Below, piece by piece: positions 54,924 through 64,000 of a DNA stretch of 64,000 bases; position 1 is the stretch's first letter, and each line of letters begins with the position of its first letter. The position numbers were made by a program, and so were the translations under genes. The stretch is from Onishia niordana (lineage in GTDB: Bacteria > Pseudomonadota > Gammaproteobacteria > Pseudomonadales > Halomonadaceae): positions 1 through 64,000 of the forward strand of contig NZ_SDSD01000009.1 in the NCBI RefSeq assembly GCF_004798965.1. Direction: 5' to 3'. Below the pieces are notes generated by a model that was not told the DNA's origin, searched no databases, and was given only the letters and a program-made list of their open reading frames with translations.

Positions 54924-56065
54924 GCGCATTGGATAAGGATAAGCCCCTAGCTGCAATTGCCATTCGCCAGGTTGAAAAAAGCACGGGTGCCAGCCGGAAT
55001 GCCTTTGAGCAAGCCGGGGCCTTGGTCGAACTAGGCTATCGTGTGGTTATTCTTGCTGAACGTGGCAAGCCTGCATTGGCAAATAGCCATGGTGCCGAAT
55101 TGATACGTTTGTGGCGCTGGCCCTTAAAGGGGCCTTTTCGCAGATTCTGGTTCAATCGATGTGTCCAGGCTTGGTCGCGACGTCATCGTCCAGCACTTTT
55201 GATCAGCCATGGTGACTGCGAGACGCAAGATACCGTTTACCTGCATAACTGTGTACATTTGGCCGAGCATTATATTAATGGGCGAGAACTTCCTGCGAAA
55301 CATGAGGTTGCCTCAATTCATGACCATGTGCTGAATACTGGCAGTTTTCGTCAAGTGGCCGTCAACTCGCGTTTAATGGAGCGAGATCTGATGGAGCGCT
55401 ATGGTATTGATCCTGCCAAGATAGAAATTAGTTATCCTGGTTATGACCCCGAGCAGTTCAACCTTGAGCGGGCTCGTAACGGACGAACTCGTAAGCGTGA
55501 TGAGCTTGGCGTTTCCGAGGATGAAAGGTTGATCGGCCTTGTGACGTCGGGGAATTTCGCTAAACGTAATGTCATGGGGTTCATTGCGATGGCCGCTGAT
55601 CTGGATCGTACTTTTCCGGATCGTTACCGCTTCATGGTGGTCGGTAAAGATGATACGACACCGTATAGTTCCCTTGCTGCATCGGTAGGTATTGCTGATC
55701 GAATGATATGGCGAACCACTGTGCCAGATGTCGAAAGCCTTTATGGTGCCTTGGATCTTTTTGTGCTGCCGGCCCACATAGAAGAGTTTGGACGTGTTGT
55801 CATTGAAGCCATGGCCTGTGGAACACCGACCTTGGTTTCAGAGCGTGTCGGAGCGTCTGAATTGTTCTCGGCTGAGTATCCCGAGTTGGTCATGGAACAC
55901 TCTGCTAGCAGCAGCGAGTGGTCGATACGTATGGGGTCTTTGATAGACAAGCCACAGCGTGATTATGCCGATGAGTTACCCCACTATATTCAGCAATTCT
56001 CTTACGTTAAACAACGCAAAAAGCTCAAATCTAGTCTGCATCAGTTGGCCGTCCGGCAATCATGA
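54920..56065 (+). CDS. Glycosyltransferase, GT4 family
   Basis: A 381-residue GT-B-fold enzyme, translationally coupled to ugd. The C-terminal nucleotide-sugar site reads [23 protein letters not shown] (EX7E motif). The N-terminal half contains [28 protein letters not shown]. It has no membrane helices. Coupling to ugd suggests a glucuronic-acid-containing glycan, but donor and acceptor are unknown. The gene has clearly lower GC than ugd, suggesting separate acquisition. Confidence 0.85.
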   Translation: MSALDKDKPLAAIAIRQVEKSTGASRNAFEQAGALVELGYRVVILAERGKPALANSHGAELIRLWRWPLKGPFRRFWFNRCVQAWSRRHRPALLISHGDCETQDTVYLHNCVHLAEHYINGRELPAKHEVASIHDHVLNTGSFRQVAVNSRLMERDLMERYGIDPAKIEISYPGYDPEQFNLERARNGRTRKRDELGVSEDERLIGLVTSGNFAKRNVMGFIAMAADLDRTFPDRYRFMVVGKDDTTPYSSLAASVGIADRMIWRTTVPDVESLYGALDLFVLPAHIEEFGRVVIEAMACGTPTLVSERVGASELFSAEYPELVMEHSASSSEWSIRMGSLIDKPQRDYADELPHYIQQFSYVKQRKKLKSSLHQLAVRQS

Positions 56066-56222
56066 GGACATCCACCGATATATAGTCGGCGAGATGCGAC
56101 GGGCATAACAGTTGGAAGGCAGGCAGATAAGTAAGGTCTCGACGAAATCACTTACTTTACTTTGAAACAAGCTAGGGGGTAAGGCTCACCAGCAGAGATA
56201 GCAATGGTGAGCCTGGAAGGGG

Positions 56223-56636
56223 TTATTCGACGACGTTTATCGTGATGGTGCGTGACCAGTCTTGCCCATAGGACTTGTGCTCGCCATCGGCGAACTGAAG
56301 CGTCAGGGTGTGTTCGCCCGGTTTCAGGCTTAATTCATGGCTGGTTTGACCGCCGCCGAAGTGGATATGGCTATCATCGGCGGGAATGATTTCTCCTTTG
56401 GCCACCGGCCCGGCATCAATGATCAGATGATGATGGCCTGTGCCTTCCTTCATGGTGCCCGCAGGCTCGACCTGCATGCCCATGACCTCCATTTCGACCT
56501 CTATCGGATTCGATACCTCTGCACCGTCCTCCGGTGCCGCAAAACCGACTCCCTCCATGGCCATGGCCGGCATGGCAAGCACTGTTAGCGCTAGAGCCGT
56601 TAACCAGCGGCCGGTACTTTGCGTCAGCATCTTCAT
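56223..56636 (-). CDS. Exported DUF4399-like protein
   Basis: A 137-residue protein from ATG 56636 (AAGGAG 8 bases upstream) with a signal peptide (WLTALALTVLAMPAMA). The mature domain has VGFAAPEDGAEVSNPIEVEMEVMGM, GTGHHHLIID and SHIHFGGGQTSHELSLKPGEHTLTLQFADG, matching the DUF4399 pattern. The His cluster may bind a metal, but no function is established. It follows thiE by 100 bases on the same strand. Confidence 0.8.
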   Translation of the reverse strand: MKMLTQSTGRWLTALALTVLAMPAMAMEGVGFAAPEDGAEVSNPIEVEMEVMGMQVEPAGTMKEGTGHHHLIIDAGPVAKGEIIPADDSHIHFGGGQTSHELSLKPGEHTLTLQFADGEHKSYGQDWSRTITINVVE

Positions 56637-56736
56637 ATCAATGTCTCCTTGATTCTGTATCCGAACACCTTTTCGTTCACGAGCGCCCATCATGACGTCT
56701 CGCTGCGGGATATGACTAGGCCTACCACGACTCAGT

Positions 56737-57381
56737 TCAGTGTAGTCGTTTCATGCCAAAGGCGCGTGCGGCCGCCTGGGGATCGACTTGACCGCAAATC
56801 GCCGAGATCACCGCCAGCCCATCGGCACCCGTTGCCAAAATTGCCTCTGCATGCTCGACCTTCAAACCGCCGATGGCGACCGTTGGCAAGGGGCTGGCCG
56901 TGACCAGTTCAGTGAGGCCTTCCACTCCTAGCGGGAGTGCATGATCCTGCTTGCTGGTGGTGGCAAACACCGGGCCAAGGCCGATGTAGTCTAGCTCTTG
57001 CTTGTTTAGGGCTCGAAGTTGGGTGCGATTTTCAACTGAGAGTCCCAGGATGGCGTCTGGCCCCAGCTTTCGCCGTGCCTCGGAGACATCGCCGTCTCCC
57101 TGGCCGATATGTAAGCCATCCGCCTTGGCGGCGAGGGCGACCTCCAGTCGATCGTTGATGATCAGGGGAACGCCGCTGCCACGAAGTGCCTTCATCAGCG
57201 TTTGAGCTTGAGCGATAAGCTCGGTGTCGCTGGCTTCTTTGTCACGCAGCTGGACCATCGTGACGCCACCGCGAACAGCGGCAAGCACCGTGTCTATGAT
57301 GCCTGTACCGGCACATAGTCTGGTATCGGTGACGAGGTACAAGGACAGATCGAATGACTTGGCTGGGCGACGATCAGGCAT
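56737..57381 (-). CDS. thiE: Thiamine-phosphate synthase ThiE
   Basis: Joins the pyrimidine and thiazole phosphates to give thiamine phosphate. I chose ATG 57381 (MPDRRPAKSFDLSLYLVTDT), which overlaps the end of thiM by 8 bases; the frame can be opened further into thiM but this adds no TIM-barrel residues. 214 residues. Family segments: VTMVQLRDKEAS, LIINDRLEVALAAKADGLHIGQGD, YIGLGPVFATTSK and VAIGGL. No thiD is adjacent. Confidence 0.93.
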   Translation of the reverse strand: MPDRRPAKSFDLSLYLVTDTRLCAGTGIIDTVLAAVRGGVTMVQLRDKEASDTELIAQAQTLMKALRGSGVPLIINDRLEVALAAKADGLHIGQGDGDVSEARRKLGPDAILGLSVENRTQLRALNKQELDYIGLGPVFATTSKQDHALPLGVEGLTELVTASPLPTVAIGGLKVEHAEAILATGADGLAVISAICGQVDPQAAARAFGMKRLH

Positions 57382-58186
57382 CTTCAATGTCCAGATGACG
57401 GCCTTCCAGTGCCTGTGCATCAAGTGCATGCAAGGCATCGATGAAGGCCACGGCGAAACTGCCGGGCCCCTTGGCTTCACGGCCCGCCAGTTCCCCAGCT
57501 GTGGCATAGCAGCAAAGGGCGGCAACGGTGGCCGTCAAGGTATCCTCGGCAGCGGCGATGAAGGCGGCGACGACACCGGTTAACGAGCACCCCAGGGTCG
57601 TGACCTTGGGCATCAGCGGATATCCCCCTTCGACTCTCACCAGGCGTTGGCCATCGGTGACCAGATCCTGTTCGCCGGTGACAGCAACCACCGCGCCTGT
57701 GTGGCGGGCCAGTTGAAGGGCTGAGTCAATGGCATCGTCGTAGGCATCGGTACTGTCGACACCGCGTCCGGACTTGCTTTGGCCTGCCAGCGCAATGATT
57801 TCAGAGGCATTGCCGCGGATCACGGTCGGTGACAGCTCAAGCAGCTGCTTGGCCGTCTGGCGGCGATAGTGAGTGGCCCCCACGGCGACCGGATCCAGTA
57901 CCCAGGGTGTGCCGACGGCATTGGCCGCTCTTGCGGCCTCCAGCATGGCGTCGACCCAGTGTGGTGACAGGGTGCCGATGTTGATCGTCAAAGCCTGCGC
58001 CAGGCCAGCAAACTCGGCGGCTTCCTCGCGAGCGTGCACCATGGCCGGTGACGCGCCGATGGCCAGCAGCACATTGGCCATGGCATTCATGGCGACGTAG
58101 TTGGTGATGTTGTGGATCAGCGGCGCTGTCTCACGAACGCGCATCAGGTGAGGAACGGGGTCGATGCTACTCATTGGGCGGGTCAT
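57374..58186 (-). CDS. thiM: Hydroxyethylthiazole kinase ThiM
   Basis: Phosphorylates hydroxyethylthiazole, a thiamine salvage step. From ATG 58186 it has 270 residues, with PLIHNITNYVAMNAMANVLLAIGASPAM, WVLDPVAVGAT, VIRGNASEI and the catalytic cysteine in TTLGCSLTG. GGAGG lies 4 bases before the start and is held in a hairpin below the TPP riboswitch. A second ATG four codons in is possible. Confidence 0.92.
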   Translation of the reverse strand: MTRPMSSIDPVPHLMRVRETAPLIHNITNYVAMNAMANVLLAIGASPAMVHAREEAAEFAGLAQALTINIGTLSPHWVDAMLEAARAANAVGTPWVLDPVAVGATHYRRQTAKQLLELSPTVIRGNASEIIALAGQSKSGRGVDSTDAYDDAIDSALQLARHTGAVVAVTGEQDLVTDGQRLVRVEGGYPLMPKVTTLGCSLTGVVAAFIAAAEDTLTATVAALCCYATAGELAGREAKGPGSFAVAFIDALHALDAQALEGRHLDIEDA

Positions 58187-58189
58187 TGG

Positions 58190-58206
58190 GCCTCCGTGGC
58201 GGAGGC
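58190..58206 (-). promoter_or_regulatory. Hairpin sequestering the thiM Shine-Dalgarno (riboswitch expression platform)
   Basis: On the transcript GCCTCCG (from 58206) pairs with CGGAGGC (to 58190) across loop CCA; the GGAGG ribosome site is in the stem, 4 bases before the AUG. A further pairing, GTGTGG/CCACAC (58236-58241 with 58211-58216), overlaps the 3' strand of the aptamer base stem by two bases. Confidence 0.7.
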
Positions 58207-58239
58207 GGCCGTGTGGCAGGCGCAGCAAGCATCTACCAC

Positions 58240-58318
58240 ACGACTCCCTCCGCCGGCATTATCCGGATCAGGTTCGAAGGGTGCCTCTCAGCCGGCGACT
58301 TGCCGGCGCCCCTGTCGT
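58240..58318 (-). ncRNA. TPP riboswitch (THI element)
   Basis: Reading the minus strand: an ACGAC/GTCGT closing stem, GGGGCGCC, the conserved GCUGAGA, ACCCUUCGAACCUGAUC, GGAUAAUGCC and GGAGGGA, all in the canonical order of a TPP aptamer. About 79 nt, 54 bases before thiM. It should repress thiM-thiE when thiamine diphosphate is abundant. Confidence 0.95.
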
Positions 58319-58374
58319 CAGTACGCTCACTATCTCTGGCGGTAGGTCAGCTGTAAAGCCCGCTCTTCTTCGCC

Positions 58375-59988
58375 TCAGTCAGTCGCCGGCGCTAGGCCGG
58401 CGGCCTCGACAAGTGCTCTGGTGTAGGACGTCTGCGGTGCGCCCAGCACCTGCTCGCTTGTGCCTTCTTCGACTACCTCGCCGTCTTTCATGACCATGAC
58501 ACGATGCGCCATGGTCCGGACCACGGCGAGGTCATGGCTGATGAAGAGATAGCTCAGCCCACGTCTTGCCTGCAAATCCCTAAGCAGCTCGACCAACTGC
58601 TTCTGTACGGTACGGTCCAACGCAGAGGTCGGCTCGTCGAGCACGATGAGTTCAGGCTCTAGGATGATGGCTCTCGCCACGGCAATGCGCTGGCGCTGTC
58701 CACCGGAGAATTCGTGGGGGTAGCGTGAGGCGCAGTCGCTGGGAAGGCCGACTTCAACTAGCGTCGCCTGTACGCGGCGCTCGATTTCAGCGTCATCGAG
58801 ATCGGGATGATGAAAGCGAAGGCCTTCACTGATGATCTTGGCGACAGGCAGGCGAGGCGACAGCGAACCGTAAGGGTCCTGGAAGACGATCTGGAAGCGT
58901 CGCCGCTGTTGGCGCAGGGTGTTACCGCTGAGCGTATCCAGCCGTTCGCCTGCGAAATCGATCTCCCCGTCGCTTCTGGTCAGGCGCAGCAGTGCCATGG
59001 CAAGGGTCGTCTTCCCTGAACCTGATTCGCCGACGATACCCAGTGTCTCACCACGGCGAAGGATCAGGTCGAGGGGCTGCACGGCGACGAAGGGTGGGGG
59101 AGTGCGTGAGAACAGGCGCTTGGGTCGTGAGAAGGCGACGCGTAATGACCGGGCGGCCAGCAGCATCGGCGGGGTGTCGAGTGTCAGGGGCCGGCCCCGC
59201 GGCTCGGCATCCAGTAACGTGCGGGTATAGTGGCTCTGCGGGTCGCGGAACACGCGCTCCACCGGCCCGGTTTCCTGCTCGCGGCCGTGATAGAGCACGC
59301 AGACCCGATCGGCATGGCGACGCACCAGGTTCAGGTCATGGGTGATCAACAGCATGCCCATTCCATGGCGCTCGCGAAGTTCTCTGAGCAGCGCCAGGAT
59401 ATCCTGCTGCACAGTGACGTCGAGCGCCGTGGTGGGCTCATCGGCGATCAAAAGGTCCGGCTCATTGGCGATCGCCATCGCGATCATCACCCGCTGGCGT
59501 TGGCCGCCAGATAGCTGGTGGGGCCAGGCATCAAGCAGCTCATCGGGTCGGGGTAATTTGACCTGAACCAGCAGCTCGCGGGCTCTGGCGCGGGCGGCTT
59601 TGCCACTAAGCCCCTGATGGAGCCGTAGCGTCTCGCCGATCTGCTTCTCGACGGTATGCAGCGGGTTCAACGAGGTCATGGGCTCCTGAAAGACGAAGCC
59701 CACTCTGCTGCCTAGTAGCCCCTGCCAATCCCGGCGTTTAAGCGTTTCCAGGTTGGTCTCACCGAGTTGGCGGCGTCCGCTAACCTGGGCATTGCCTGGC
59801 AGCAGGTTCATGGCACCAAGGGCACTGACCGACTTGCCGGAGCCCGACTCGCCGACCAGGGCCAGTGCTTCGCCAGCATGGATATGCAACGAGAGGCCAT
59901 CGACGACCGTCTCGCCATCGAAGCTGATGGTCAACTCATCCAGGCTCAGCAGTGGGCGGCCGGTATGGGGAGTCTTCATCTCAGGCAT
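58375..59988 (-). CDS. yejF: Peptide ABC transporter, fused double ATPase (YejF type)
   Basis: A 537-residue protein with two complete ABC modules: Walker A GESGSGKS / GESGSGKT, signatures LSGGQRQRV / FSGGQRQRI, Walker B LLIADEPTTALD / LIVLDEPTSALD. Each half is DppD/DppF-like, fused as in YejF. I start at ATG 59988 (GGAG 8 bases upstream; 8-base overlap with yejE); 59979 is possible. It energises the YejBE permease. It ends shortly before the riboswitch of thiM, with no clear terminator. Confidence 0.92.
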   Translation of the reverse strand: MPEMKTPHTGRPLLSLDELTISFDGETVVDGLSLHIHAGEALALVGESGSGKSVSALGAMNLLPGNAQVSGRRQLGETNLETLKRRDWQGLLGSRVGFVFQEPMTSLNPLHTVEKQIGETLRLHQGLSGKAARARARELLVQVKLPRPDELLDAWPHQLSGGQRQRVMIAMAIANEPDLLIADEPTTALDVTVQQDILALLRELRERHGMGMLLITHDLNLVRRHADRVCVLYHGREQETGPVERVFRDPQSHYTRTLLDAEPRGRPLTLDTPPMLLAARSLRVAFSRPKRLFSRTPPPFVAVQPLDLILRRGETLGIVGESGSGKTTLAMALLRLTRSDGEIDFAGERLDTLSGNTLRQQRRRFQIVFQDPYGSLSPRLPVAKIISEGLRFHHPDLDDAEIERRVQATLVEVGLPSDCASRYPHEFSGGQRQRIAVARAIILEPELIVLDEPTSALDRTVQKQLVELLRDLQARRGLSYLFISHDLAVVRTMAHRVMVMKDGEVVEEGTSEQVLGAPQTSYTRALVEAAGLAPATD

Positions 59989-61081
59989 CGTCCGTGCTCC
60001 TGGCCTCAGTGCGGGTGGCCACCTGTGCCTTGGGGCTGGTCTGAATGTGGCGTGGGTCGAAGGCATCACGTAGCCCTTCGCCGATGAACACCAGCAGCGA
60101 CAACATCAATGAAAGGCTCACAAAGGCGGTGATGCCGAGCCAGGGGGCTTGAAGGTTGTTCTTGCCCTGTGCGACCAGTTCGCCAAGTGAGGGCGAGCCA
60201 GGCGGAAGACCAAATCCCAGAAAATCCAGGGCGGTCAGGGTCGTGATGGCGCCAGTAAACAGAAAGGGGATGAAGGTCAACGTAGCGACCATGGCATTGG
60301 GCAGCACATGGCGCCACATGATCAGGTGAGAGGGCAGGCCCATGGCCTTGGCTGCGCGCACGTATTCGAGATTACGTGCGCGCAGGAACTCGGCGCGGAC
60401 GACGTCAACCAGCCCCAGCCAGGAAAACAGCAGCATGATGCCAAGCAGCCACCACAAGTTGGGTTCGACCAGGCTCGCCAGGATAATCAGCAGGAATAGC
60501 ACTGGAAGCCCCGACCAGATCTCGATCACCCGCTGGCCGATCAAGTCGACCTTACCGCCGAAGTATCCCTGAATGCCGCCGATAGCCACACCCATTATCA
60601 GTGAACCGATGGTCAGCACCAGAGCGAAGATCACCGAGAGCCGGAACCCATAGATCACTCGTGCTAGTACATCGCGACCCTGATCGTCGGTACCCAGCCA
60701 GTGACGCCCATCCGGTGAGGAAGGGGCTGGTCGGCTGAGCTCCATGTCCAGCGTCTGGTAGGAGTAAGGGATCGGCGGCCACAGCATCCAGCCTTCAGCT
60801 TCGATGGCCTCGCGCACATAGGGGTCGCGATAGTCGGTGGTCGTCGGCAGGAATCCACCGAACTCCGTCTCCGGGTAGTCGACCAAAAGCGGTACATACC
60901 AGTCGCCTTGATACTGCATGACCAGGGGCTTGTCATTGGCGATCAGCTCGGCCCCAAGGCTCAAGATGAACAGGCCAAGGAACAACCATAGCGAAATCCG
61001 AGCCCGACCGTTGCCATTGAAGACAGCGAGTCGGCGGCGTGTGATAGGTGACAGTGACTGGAACCATCGGGTGCCGATCAT
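59981..61081 (-). CDS. yejE: Peptide ABC transporter permease (YejE type)
   Basis: A 366-residue inner-membrane permease of the DppC/OppC branch. It has the large periplasmic insert between helices 1 and 2 seen in YejE (DYPETEFGGFLPTTTDYRDPYV ... GRHWLGTDDQGRDVLARVIYG) and an EAA loop (EYVRAAKAMGLPSHLIMWRHVLPNA). It overlaps the yejB stop by one base (TGATG). Confidence 0.92.
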   Translation of the reverse strand: MIGTRWFQSLSPITRRRLAVFNGNGRARISLWLFLGLFILSLGAELIANDKPLVMQYQGDWYVPLLVDYPETEFGGFLPTTTDYRDPYVREAIEAEGWMLWPPIPYSYQTLDMELSRPAPSSPDGRHWLGTDDQGRDVLARVIYGFRLSVIFALVLTIGSLIMGVAIGGIQGYFGGKVDLIGQRVIEIWSGLPVLFLLIILASLVEPNLWWLLGIMLLFSWLGLVDVVRAEFLRARNLEYVRAAKAMGLPSHLIMWRHVLPNAMVATLTFIPFLFTGAITTLTALDFLGFGLPPGSPSLGELVAQGKNNLQAPWLGITAFVSLSLMLSLLVFIGEGLRDAFDPRHIQTSPKAQVATRTEARSTDDA

Positions 61082-62151
61082 CAGGCTTCCCTCGTCGCAA
61101 AATCAATGCGGGGATCGACCCACACGTAGGTCAGATCGGATATCAGCTTCAGGATCAGGCCGATCAGGGTGTACAGGTAGAGGGTGCCGAAAATCACCGG
61201 ATAGTCGCGTTGCATGACGGCTTCGAAGCCGAGAAGGCCAAGCCCGTTGAGGGAGAAGATAACCTCGATCAGCAGTGAGCCCGTGAAGAATATACCGATC
61301 AGCGCCGAGGGTAGGCCGGCAATGATAATCAGCATGGCGTTGCGAAAGACGTGACCATAAAGCACTTGGCGGTCGCTCGCGCCCTTGGCTCGCGCGGTGA
61401 GTACGTACTGCTTGTGGATCTCGTCGAGAAAACTGTTCTTGGTCAACATGGTCAGCGTGGCAAAACTACCGATCGCGGATGCCAGCACGGGCAATGAGAT
61501 GTGCCAGAAATAGTCCTTGATCTTGCCCCAGGTGGAAAGCGTGTCGAAATCCGGCGAGGTCAGACCGCGTAACGGGAAGACATCGAAGTAGCTGCCGCCT
61601 GCGAACAGTACGATCAGCAGGATCGCGAACAGAAACCCGGGGATTGCATAGCCGACGATCACCAGACCTGAGGTCCAGACATCGAAGGGTGAGCCATGGC
61701 GCAAGGCCTTACGCACTCCCAGGGGAATCGATATCAGGTAGACCAGCAGAGTCGTCCAGAGTCCCAGAGAGATCGACACCGGCAACCGCTCGATCATCAG
61801 GTCAACGACCGGTCGGTCGCGAAAGAAGCTCTCGCCGAAATCGAAGGTGGCATAGCTCCCGAGCATGTCGAAAAAACGTTCATGGGCCGGTTTGTCGAAG
61901 CCAAACTGTTCCTCGAGCTGAGCGATGAAGCGTTCTTCGATGCCTCTCGAGCCGCGGGACTCCCCCTGAACACGATCACCGCCACCGCCCTCGAGCCGCG
62001 TGCTGGCTGAGCTGTCCAGCCCCTGGGTCCGTGCGAGCATCTGATCGATGGGGCCGCCAGGCGCGGCTTGAACGATGATGAAGTTGAGCAACAGGATTCC
62101 CAGCAGCGTAGGAATCATCAGCAAAAGGCGGCGAAGGACGTAGGCAGGCAC
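61081..62151 (-). CDS. yejB: Peptide ABC transporter permease (YejB type)
   Basis: A 356-residue permease of the DppB/OppB branch starting with GTG 62151 (AAGGAC upstream). It has [34 protein letters not shown] at the N-terminus, the Yej-type insert rich in Gly/Arg ([23 protein letters not shown]) and the EAA loop [25 protein letters not shown]. It pairs with YejE. Confidence 0.92.
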   Translation of the reverse strand: MPAYVLRRLLLMIPTLLGILLLNFIIVQAAPGGPIDQMLARTQGLDSSASTRLEGGGGDRVQGESRGSRGIEERFIAQLEEQFGFDKPAHERFFDMLGSYATFDFGESFFRDRPVVDLMIERLPVSISLGLWTTLLVYLISIPLGVRKALRHGSPFDVWTSGLVIVGYAIPGFLFAILLIVLFAGGSYFDVFPLRGLTSPDFDTLSTWGKIKDYFWHISLPVLASAIGSFATLTMLTKNSFLDEIHKQYVLTARAKGASDRQVLYGHVFRNAMLIIIAGLPSALIGIFFTGSLLIEVIFSLNGLGLLGFEAVMQRDYPVIFGTLYLYTLIGLILKLISDLTYVWVDPRIDFATREA

Positions 62152-62286
62152 GAAGAGTCCTTTTTAGCATTCCAGCAGTAGTTTTAGTGAAAAGGCCCGG
62201 GACCTTGATGCAGGGCATATCCGGTCATGTGATGTCGGGTTTCCATGGATCTCGCTTAGGGGGGGAGCAATAGATATTGCAAGCGT

Positions 62287-62325
62287 CCCACCTTCCCTGA
62301 TCAGGTGCCGGATCAGGGAGGTGGG
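62287..62325 (-). other. Stable hairpin between yejA and yejB
   Basis: CCCACCTTCCCTGATC (62287-62302) pairs with GATCAGGGA-GGTGGG (62311-62325), 15 bp with one bulged base and an 8-base loop. No T-tract follows in the direction of transcription, so it probably stabilises yejA mRNA or attenuates the permease genes rather than ending the operon. Confidence 0.7.
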
Positions 62326-62334
62326 GCGCTATTA

Positions 62335-64000
62335 TCAGCGACTCCGCTGGCGCTTCCTGATGTCGGCTGCCCGTTCTGGGTCGACCCACCAGGCGGCCAG
62401 ATCGAGATTGTACTCTGGAAATGGCTGCGGATAGTCGAACATGTCCCACACGGCGATACGTGTTTTGTCGAGATACCACTGAGGGACGACATAGAACCCA
62501 TGGCGCAGCACGCGATCCAGGGCGTGGGCAGCGGTGTTGAGCTCGTCGCGGCTATCGGCGCGAATCAGCGTCTCGACCAGTGAATCGATCGCCGGATTTT
62601 CCAGGCCAATCAAGTTGCGACTCTGAGGTTTGTGTGCGTAATCACTGGTCCAGTACTCGCGCTGCTCATTGCCTGGGTTGTTGGACTGCGGGAAGCTGCC
62701 GACGATCATGTCGTAATCGAAGCTGCGCAGTCGATTTAAATACTGGTTTACATCAACGATGCGAATATCGCCTTGCACGCCGAGGCGGGCCAGATTGCGC
62801 AGCAGTGGCTGGACGACACGCTCGAACTGAGTGTCGTAGAGCAGCACTTCTACGCTTAACGGCTTCCCGGTATCAACATGGGTCATCGTCCCATCGCGGA
62901 CGACATAGCCAGCTTCGTTGAGCAGTTCCAACGCTTTGGCCAGGCGTGGTCGCAGCTTCTCAGGTTCTTCCAGTGGCAGAGGTGTTTCGAAGACGGCAGC
63001 GGGGAGCTGGTCGCGAAAGGGCTCAAGCAGGGCAAGCTCTTCTTCTGAAGGCAAGCCGTTGGCCGCCATGGGAGAGTTTTCGAAAAAGCTCTGGCTGCGC
63101 TCGTAGGCGCCATAGAAAAGATTGTCGTTGAGCCAGGAAAAATCGAAAGCTAGGTTGATGGCTTCGCGAACGCGGGGATCCTGGAAGGTATCGCGTCTCA
63201 GGTTCATCACATAGGCCTGCATCCCGGACGGCTGGCCATCCTGAATCGCCAGTTGCTTGACGAAGCCGTTCTCGGCGGCCGGGAAGTCATAGGCGATAGC
63301 CCACTGGCGGGCGCTGGACTCAATGCGCATGTCCAGATTACCGGCCTTGAAGGCCTCCAGTGCCACTGTCTGATCGCGATAGTAGTCATAAACCAGTTCG
63401 CCGATATTGTGGCGGCCCTGATTCACTGGCAGGTTCTTGCCCCAATAGTCTTCCACCCGCTCATAGACAATGCGTTGACCGGGCTGTACCTCGCTGATGC
63501 GATAAGGGCCTGAGCCGAGAAGTGGGTCCAGCGTGGTAGCGGTAAAGTCGCGATCGGCCCAGTAATGTTCGGGCAGGATCGGCAGTTGGCCGATGATCAG
63601 TGGCAGTTCTCGGGAATTATCCGGCGCGAAATCAAAGCGGACGGTGTCTTCATCCAGTGCACGGACGCCGCTGACATCTTCGTAATAAGCCGCATAGAAG
63701 GGTTGTCCCTGTTCAGTCAGGGTCTCGAAGCTGAACACCACATCACTGGCCTCGACCGGCTCTCCGTCATGAAAGCGTGCCTCGGGTCTCAGGTCGAACT
63801 CGATCCAGCGGCGCTTTGGATCAAGGCGAATGCCCTCAGCGAGGAGGCCGTAACTTGAAAAGGTCTCGTCCGGGTTGCCCTCGAGCAGGGTGTCATATAC
63901 CTGGTCTAGGCCGGCGGCAGCGGTGCCACGCACGATGAAAGGGTTGGTCGAGTCAAAGCTGCCACCAATGGCTGCCCGTAACAGGCTTCCGCCTTTGGGC
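62335..64000 (-). CDS. yejA: Peptide ABC transporter substrate-binding protein (YejA type), 5' end outside window
   Basis: The frame is open from the stop at 62335 to the window edge, about 555 residues, and continues through codons for PKGGSLLRAAIGGSFDSTNPFIVRGT, which is close to the mature N-terminus of this class. The GTG at 63931 is therefore an internal valine, not the start; the signal peptide and first residues are missing. SBP family 5 hallmarks: LLEGNPDETFSSYGLLAEGI, RFHDGEPVEASDVVFSFETL, and LGSGPYRISEVQPGQ. YejABEF imports oligopeptides and, in enterobacteria, microcin C. Confidence 0.92.
   Translation of the reverse strand, partial: PKGGSLLRAAIGGSFDSTNPFIVRGTAAAGLDQVYDTLLEGNPDETFSSYGLLAEGIRLDPKRRWIEFDLRPEARFHDGEPVEASDVVFSFETLTEQGQPFYAAYYEDVSGVRALDEDTVRFDFAPDNSRELPLIIGQLPILPEHYWADRDFTATTLDPLLGSGPYRISEVQPGQRIVYERVEDYWGKNLPVNQGRHNIGELVYDYYRDQTVALEAFKAGNLDMRIESSARQWAIAYDFPAAENGFVKQLAIQDGQPSGMQAYVMNLRRDTFQDPRVREAINLAFDFSWLNDNLFYGAYERSQSFFENSPMAANGLPSEEELALLEPFRDQLPAAVFETPLPLEEPEKLRPRLAKALELLNEAGYVVRDGTMTHVDTGKPLSVEVLLYDTQFERVVQPLLRNLARLGVQGDIRIVDVNQYLNRLRSFDYDMIVGSFPQSNNPGNEQREYWTSDYAHKPQSRNLIGLENPAIDSLVETLIRADSRDELNTAAHALDRVLRHGFYVVPQWYLDKTRIAVWDMFDYPQPFPEYNLDLAAWWVDPERAADIRKRQRSR

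Overview
The window looks like chromosome of a moderately halophilic gammaproteobacterium, most likely Halomonadaceae (Halomonas-like). This is inferred from the high GC content, an acidic LapA-type adhesin with its LapD/LapG switch, a yehZYXW-type osmoprotectant transporter, a DctPQM TRAP transporter beside 5-oxoprolinase genes, and housekeeping proteins of gammaproteobacterial type (GlnS, PyrC, HrpB, RdgC, RsuA, LpxH). I see no tRNA, rRNA, insertion sequence, prophage or CRISPR array. Two genes run off the ends: the adhesin (5' end missing, left edge) and yejA (5' end missing, right edge).

Layout. 1-6.9 kb: the C-terminal third or so of a giant repeat adhesin (Ig-like repeats, VWA domain, RTX/type I secretion signal), a small conserved protein, then convergent lapG-lapD, which together form a c-di-GMP-controlled surface-retention switch. 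6.9-12 kb: minus-strand household genes (cation efflux, acyltransferase, rdgC, lpxH, ppiB). 12-15.2 kb: glnS-cysS, two tRNA synthetases in one operon. 15.2-20.4 kb: a DUF1853 gene and the divergent osmoprotectant ABC transporter yehZYXW (osmF), with a good sigma-70 promoter. 20.4-24.7 kb: branched-chain 2-oxoacid dehydrogenase operon bkdA1-bkdA2-bkdB, preceded by a perfect 14-bp palindrome and lacking E3. 24.8-32.4 kb: a eukaryotic-like protein kinase followed by a translationally coupled SMC-type ATPase / MksE-like / MksF-like set. This is the least explained system in the window and my main candidate for something new.

32.6-38.7 kb: MarR-type regulator and TRAP transporter (minus strand), divergent from pxpABC (5-oxoprolinase). 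This is plausibly an uptake-and-use module for 5-oxoproline or a related acid. 38.7-40.9 kb: csiR (glaR) divergent from lhgO (L-2-hydroxyglutarate oxidase). 41-46.7 kb: SulP transporter, rarD, an omega-amidase with rsuA, an outer-membrane barrel protein and a small membrane protein. 46.9-53.2 kb: pyrC, hrpB, an aminotransferase, a ZIP metal transporter and a cold-shock protein. 53.6-56.1 kb: ugd plus a GT4 glycosyltransferase. 56.2-58.3 kb: a DUF4399 protein and thiM-thiE under a TPP riboswitch whose downstream hairpin buries the Shine-Dalgarno sequence. 58.4-64 kb: a Yej-type peptide/microcin-C ABC importer (yejA-B-E-F order of transcription).

All family calls come from reading protein motifs by eye; no database search was run.
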